Source: DATBFG01 sp036558645
Lineage (GTDB): Bacteria > Acidobacteriota > Terriglobia > Terriglobales > Acidobacteriaceae
Assembly: GCA_036558645.1 (NCBI GenBank)
Contig: DATBFG010000019.1
Coordinates: 1 to 64,000 of the forward strand
Length of the DNA stretch: 64,000 nucleotides
Direction of reading: 5' to 3'
Part shown: piece by piece, positions 60,422 through 64,000 of the stretch
Position numbering within the stretch: position 1 is the stretch's first letter
How the letters are laid out: every line of letters begins with the position of its first letter
Made by a program: the position numbers and the translations under genes
The notes under the pieces: generated by a model
The model's input: only the letters and a program-made list of their open reading frames with translations
Databases searched by the model: none
Told to the model about the DNA's origin: nothing

Positions 60422-60985
60422 CTATTTTGTCTTTTCAGGTGGATAGTTCTCCAGAAGTTTCGCGATTGCCTTCCTCAGGTTCTTCTGCTGGGTGTCCGAT
60501 GAGGCTTTCGGGTCGATCGTTTTGTCGGCGACACCGCGCCATGCCAAGCTGTGCTTCTTCGAGACGTACATATCGAGGACCAACTGTCCGACCGATATCG
60601 TGGAAACCTGTGCCATTGTCACTCCGGCTACATTACCCGACCGAGCGCCCGACCAACTCGGTGAGTAGCCCCAGTCAGTCTTATACGAAGTGAATTGTGT
60701 TTCGGTGTTGATTGCCGCCTGGTAGCCAATGTATAGATCGGCGCTGTCAGCGTCTGTTTTGCTCAGACCCTTCCTGGCAAGTTCTGCATCAACAGCATCC
60801 TTGATCTGCTTGTCGCGTTGGTCATCAAGCTTCGCGGCATCCGGCTGAGGCACCCACCTGTATGTCTTGAATTGCGAAAAGTCCTCAGCCTGATCAAAGT
60901 TGTAGCGCGTTTCGACATCCACGCTCTTGCAGCCCACCAGGAACAAGGCCAATACCAGAAATTCAATCTTCTTTATTATGGGCAT
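60422..60985 (-). CDS. DUF4136-type lipoprotein
   Basis: 187 residues. The lipobox LVGC (residues 16-19) follows a hydrophobic start (IEFLVLALFLVGC), so Cys19 is probably lipidated. DUF4136-like body: FSQFKTYRWVPQP, DLYIGYQAAI, LVLDMYVSKKHSLAWRGVA, LRKAIAKLLENYPP. Located 42 bases after the response regulator on the same strand, suggesting co-regulation. Function unknown. Confidence 0.87.
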   Translation of the reverse strand: MPIIKKIEFLVLALFLVGCKSVDVETRYNFDQAEDFSQFKTYRWVPQPDAAKLDDQRDKQIKDAVDAELARKGLSKTDADSADLYIGYQAAINTETQFTSYKTDWGYSPSWSGARSGNVAGVTMAQVSTISVGQLVLDMYVSKKHSLAWRGVADKTIDPKASSDTQQKNLRKAIAKLLENYPPEKTK

Positions 60986-61027
60986 CTTGTTCCGGTGTTC
61001 AGCGAGGTGGAGTATTCTGGCTGGCCT

Positions 61028-61675
61028 TTACGCACCCACCATGTGGTTTCGCACTGCGTATCTCACCAACTCGGCGCTGCTCCTGGCGCCCAACACTTCC
61101 ATAATCCGGTACTTGTGGAACGCAACGGTTCGGGTTGACATGTGCAGGATACCGCCAACTTCTTTCATCAGCTTGCCCTCGGCTAGCAACTGCAGCACTT
61201 CACGCTGTCTCGAGGTAAGCCGCTTCTCCCGTTCGCCAGTGTCTCTACACATGATCCGCGCGCACGCGAAATCATCGTTACGCAAGGTAGGCGACAGGTA
61301 TCTGCCCCCGCGTAGCACCTCGCGAATACATGTGACCAACTCCGAGGGCGCACAGGTCTTCAGCATGTATCCCGATGCTCCCCGCCGGAAGGCCTCAGCC
61401 GCGACATCGGTATCGGAAGTCATCGTGAGAATGACTGCTTTTATTTTAGGATGCAGTTTCTTCACCTGCTCGATCGCATCCAGTCCATTTAAGATCGGCA
61501 TTTCTATGTCGGCTATGATTACCTCCGGATGCAAAACATCAGCCGCTCGAATCAAAGCTCTCCCATCGCTGACAATCCCTGCGACTTCGTATTCCGGTTC
61601 CAGCAACTGCTTGCACAGATTCGCTATGAGAGTGTGGTCATCGGCAATGACCAGCCTGGTGCGATTGGATAACAT
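61028..61675 (-). CDS. NarL/FixJ-type response regulator with LuxR HTH
   Basis: 215 residues. The receiver domain has the acidic pair ADDH (D12), phospho-acceptor D56 in VIIADIEMP and lysine K106 in GYMLKTCAPS. The C-terminal LuxR helix-turn-helix is LTSRQREVLQLLAEGKLMKE and MSTRTVAFHKYRIMEVLG. The cognate histidine kinase is not in the window. A perfect 16-bp palindrome (61835-61850) lies upstream and could be its binding site. Confidence 0.93.
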   Translation of the reverse strand: MLSNRTRLVIADDHTLIANLCKQLLEPEYEVAGIVSDGRALIRAADVLHPEVIIADIEMPILNGLDAIEQVKKLHPKIKAVILTMTSDTDVAAEAFRRGASGYMLKTCAPSELVTCIREVLRGGRYLSPTLRNDDFACARIMCRDTGEREKRLTSRQREVLQLLAEGKLMKEVGGILHMSTRTVAFHKYRIMEVLGARSSAELVRYAVRNHMVGA

Positions 61676-62078
61676 GGTCTCTCCTCACCTTTGCGAAAAT
61701 GGGCGTGATTCTTCGGCAACAAGCGCCGGAGAACCGCACAAATTGCTTCGTTAGGCACGGAATGGACCAGACATCCGTACCCGAAAGAGACGAATAGTGC
61801 GTGAAAATTAGCCAATGGCCCTTGTGCAAGGAAACTGTCAAGATTGACAGGGAGACACGATCCATGACAGTGGTGTCCCCACCTAAATGGTTCATTATGT
61901 GTATGTTGCCTAGGGCGCCCGTTCAAGCGAAATGGCAACGCTCACCCTGGATCTGAACTGCATCTGTCCCATCCCGTTGTAGAATGTCTCGCTTTGCCTT
62001 CGGGACCGCCGCGAACTTCGCAACCGGCGGCGATCTCCATGGGGTCAAGAGCAAAACTTCCGCCCGCGGGTGCCTATC
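61676..62078. other. Intergenic region with a palindromic operator candidate
   Basis: 403 bases between the response regulator and the third GloVer gene. No gene is seen. CTGTCAA-GA-TTGACAG (61835-61850) is a perfect inverted repeat with a two-base centre. TTGACA occurs on both strands within it, but no matching -10 was found. Confidence 0.5.
61835..61850. promoter_or_regulatory. 16-bp perfect palindrome, operator candidate
   Basis: CTGTCAAGATTGACAG is symmetric over seven bases on each side. It is 160 bases before the response regulator and 229 before the GloVer gene, so it could serve either. Confidence 0.45.
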
Positions 62079-63311
62079 ATGACGCTTAAGGTTTTTTCTC
62101 GCCCCTCGTTCCGCTTGCTGTTGGCAGCCATCATCGCGATGACTTTGATTGCCAGCTTCACTCCTGCAACATTCGCCCAGACCTTTAATGTCTTTCACGC
62201 TTTCTCAGGGACGGATGGCAGCGTACCCAACGGAGACCTGATTCACGACAGCGCAGGAAATTTCTACGGTACCGCCCAGGCAGGAGGATCAGGTTCACAT
62301 GGAGTCGTCTTCAAGCTGGACTCCGCGGGGAACGAAACCGTCCTTTACAACTTCACCGGCGCACGCGACGGCTCAAATCCCTATGGACGTTTGCTTCGAA
62401 CCAACGATGGCACTCTGTTCGGCATGACCCTGGCCGGTGGAGATCCGCAATGTGTATGCGGAACAGTGTTCAAGTTGACTGCCAGTGGCAAATTCAAGGT
62501 GCTGCATACTTTCATAGGTGGCACCGACGGAGCGCAGAATATCGGACAGCCCGGAGGAGGGCTGACCCGGATCGGCACTGATCTTTACGGCGTGACCTAC
62601 TTTGGCGGCGACACGGCATGCGATCCCGGCCTCGGCTGCGGAACAATCTTCAAGCTGACTACGAGCGGACAAGAAACGATCCTGCACACATTCAGCGGAG
62701 GAGCCGATGGAGCTTTTCCACGAGAACTGATCGCGGATCCCGCGGGTAACTTTTATGGCGTCACCGAGGCCGCTTACAGCGGTCCTTCGCCCTTTGGAGC
62801 GGTCTTCAAATTGGACACGCACGGTCAACTCACTGTGCTCTACAGCTTCCTGGACGGCGATGATGGAAGTTACCCATATTGGCGTCTGACTTCCGGAGGA
62901 AATGGGACTTTCTACGGCACGACTCAGCGAGGTGGTAGCGCATGCTCGAACGGATTGTGCGGCACCGTCTTCAGCCTCGACACAACTAACGGTACCGAGA
63001 CCGTGCTGCACAAATTTGGCATTCAAGCCGGTGACGGAGCCGAACCCTCAGGCGCGCTCTTAGGCACCTCGGGGAATCTTGTCGGTACGACCTGGTACGG
63101 AGGAAAGATAACCGGAGCTTGCCCGTTCGGGTGCGGCGTTGTCTATCAGGTAAAGAGTAATGGCGGATACTCGCTGGTACACAGCTTTACCGGCGGCGTC
63201 GATGGCTTCTCCCCAAACGGAGCGCTACTTCAGTACGCTGGTGCTCTCTACGGTGCGGCGGCTCTCGGAGGAAACAACAACAGCGGAGTGATTTTCAAGA
63301 TCACGCGTTAG
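62079..63311 (+). CDS. GloVer-repeat protein, seven repeats
   Basis: 410 residues from ATG 62079; GTG 62070 is in frame but adds nothing. Signal peptide RLLLAAIIAMTLIASFTPATFAQ. Seven repeats (GNFYGTAQAGGSGSHGVVFKL, GTFYGTTQRGGS, GALYGAAALGGNNNSGVIF), several with Cys pairs (QCVCGTVF, CPFGCGVVY) absent from the other two paralogues. Exported. Its stop is three bases from the convergent cupin gene's stop. Confidence 0.88.
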   Translation: MTLKVFSRPSFRLLLAAIIAMTLIASFTPATFAQTFNVFHAFSGTDGSVPNGDLIHDSAGNFYGTAQAGGSGSHGVVFKLDSAGNETVLYNFTGARDGSNPYGRLLRTNDGTLFGMTLAGGDPQCVCGTVFKLTASGKFKVLHTFIGGTDGAQNIGQPGGGLTRIGTDLYGVTYFGGDTACDPGLGCGTIFKLTTSGQETILHTFSGGADGAFPRELIADPAGNFYGVTEAAYSGPSPFGAVFKLDTHGQLTVLYSFLDGDDGSYPYWRLTSGGNGTFYGTTQRGGSACSNGLCGTVFSLDTTNGTETVLHKFGIQAGDGAEPSGALLGTSGNLVGTTWYGGKITGACPFGCGVVYQVKSNGGYSLVHSFTGGVDGFSPNGALLQYAGALYGAAALGGNNNSGVIFKITR

Positions 63312-63313
63312 AT

Positions 63314-63757
63314 TCATTTCTCAACATAATCCGTCTGAAATTTGCCATTGCCATTGAGCTGAATGATCACCATGCCATCCTTGGCTGCAACAAAATGCGG
63401 TACGCCGGCCGGGATGAAGATGAAACTGCCTGCAGGATACGGCTTCATATTTGCGGCGTCGAATTTTGTTCCCTTGCCGAGGAACCAAGTTCCTTCGATG
63501 ACGGTGACCAGTTCATCCTGTGGGTGCGTATGCCCGAGGACACGCGCGCCAGCGGGCATTTTGACACGATCGACCCACGCCCCGCCCTGACTTGAGTCAC
63601 CGAGCAACTGCGCTCGCTCGCGGCCGTCGGTGTAGTACGGCGGGGTGAACCATCGCACCTCTTTCGGAGTAACCGCGATGACCTCTTTTTTGCTCGTCTC
63701 GGCCAAGGTAAACGTGATGGCCACAAAGACCAATACCGCCAGCAAGAGTCTTTTCAT
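63314..63757 (-). CDS. Secreted cupin-domain protein
   Basis: 147 residues from ATG 63757 (AAAGGAAAGG upstream). Signal peptide KRLLLAVLVFVAITFTLA. Cupin motifs are GHTHPQDELVTVIEGTW (motif 1) and PAGSFIFIPAGVPHFV (motif 2), supplying His and Glu for a metal. Small single-cupin proteins of this kind have many roles; none can be chosen. Confidence 0.88.
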   Translation of the reverse strand: MKRLLLAVLVFVAITFTLAETSKKEVIAVTPKEVRWFTPPYYTDGRERAQLLGDSSQGGAWVDRVKMPAGARVLGHTHPQDELVTVIEGTWFLGKGTKFDAANMKPYPAGSFIFIPAGVPHFVAAKDGMVIIQLNGNGKFQTDYVEK

Positions 63758-63871
63758 CGCCTTTCCTTTTCGCCGATCACGTTGCGTCAATTACGACGAA
63801 CAGATTGTTCCTTACGCCAACCGACAGGGCCCTCAAACCGTGACGTTGGCTATCGCGTCACTTCCTCCGGC

Positions 63872-64000
63872 TCACTGGCTTCCACCTGCGCGAAGGAAGC
63901 CGTGCTCACGGCCGTTGCCGTCGACATAGAGGCCGACGATTTCTCCGCGTTTGTTAATGCCCCAGGCTCTGGTGTACGCGACATGTGGAAATTGCAGTCC
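63872..64000 (-). CDS. HAF-repeat-like secreted protein, C-terminal end (partial)
   Basis: Only the last 42 residues are visible, open at the right edge and ending at a TGA (63872-63874). AWGINKRGEIVGLYVD and GREHGFLRAGGSQ match the repeat of HAF-family extracellular proteins. A GTGACG/CGTCAC stem lies just beyond the stop. Confidence 0.7.
   Translation of the reverse strand, partial: GLQFPHVAYTRAWGINKRGEIVGLYVDGNGREHGFLRAGGSQ

Overview
The window looks like chromosome from an Acidobacteriota bacterium, probably a Terriglobia/Koribacter-like lineage. This is an inference from gene content: many secreted TPR, FG-GAP, PD40 and 'GloVer' repeat proteins, a Ser/Thr kinase fused to a PD40 propeller, a split glycine decarboxylase, a sedolisin, DUF4097 and B-box membrane proteins, and intergenic hairpins such as TAGCGCCGGC...GCCGGC. 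There are 61 supported protein genes, two of them cut by the window edges. I saw no rRNA, tRNA or CRISPR array.

Layout. 0-3.3 kb: a truncated regulator-like gene, a 42-bp inverted repeat and an IS1-type transposase, then a secreted TPR protein. 3.3-9.7 kb: TPR protein, RNase III, two signal peptidases I, an AsmA-like protein and a small secreted protein, all on the plus strand and tightly coupled. 9.7-12.4 kb: divergent D-aminoacylase-like amidohydrolase and hexapeptide acetyltransferase. 12.4-17.8 kb: site-2 protease, trpS, scpA, scpB, an RluB-type pseudouridine synthase and hisC, all plus. 17.8-28.6 kb, all minus: ROK kinase, mutM, an NTF2-like protein, hisS, gamma-carbonic anhydrase, then ECF sigma - anti-sigma - B-box membrane protein - DUF4097 protein with overlapping genes, and a sedolisin.

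29-37.3 kb: bacterioferritin, the kinase-propeller, and the glycine cleavage system gcvT-gcvH-gcvPA-gcvPB on the minus strand. 37.5-39.2 kb: small single genes. 39.3-44.5 kb is unusual: six single-gene units in both orientations (FG-GAP, AlkD-like, RibD-like reductase, small membrane protein, NTF2-like, metallo-beta-lactamase fold), each separated by related imperfect palindromes that share exact 14-16-base blocks. It resembles a gene-cassette array without an integrase.

44.6-53.5 kb: secreted TPR and PD40 proteins, a TonB-domain protein, an acyl-CoA mutase large subunit, small conserved proteins and a 13-repeat FG-GAP protein. 53.7-57.5 kb: small zinc protein, a papain-like C1 peptidase whose ~250-base leader has a junction-like fold, a terminator and alternative hairpins (riboswitch-like), a HAD phosphatase and glgC. 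57.5-64 kb: three seven-repeat GloVer proteins, a NarL-type response regulator with a DUF4136 lipoprotein, a secreted cupin and the end of a HAF-repeat protein.

The two observations most worth follow-up are the structured leader at 53961-54245 and the palindrome-separated gene array at 39347-44467.
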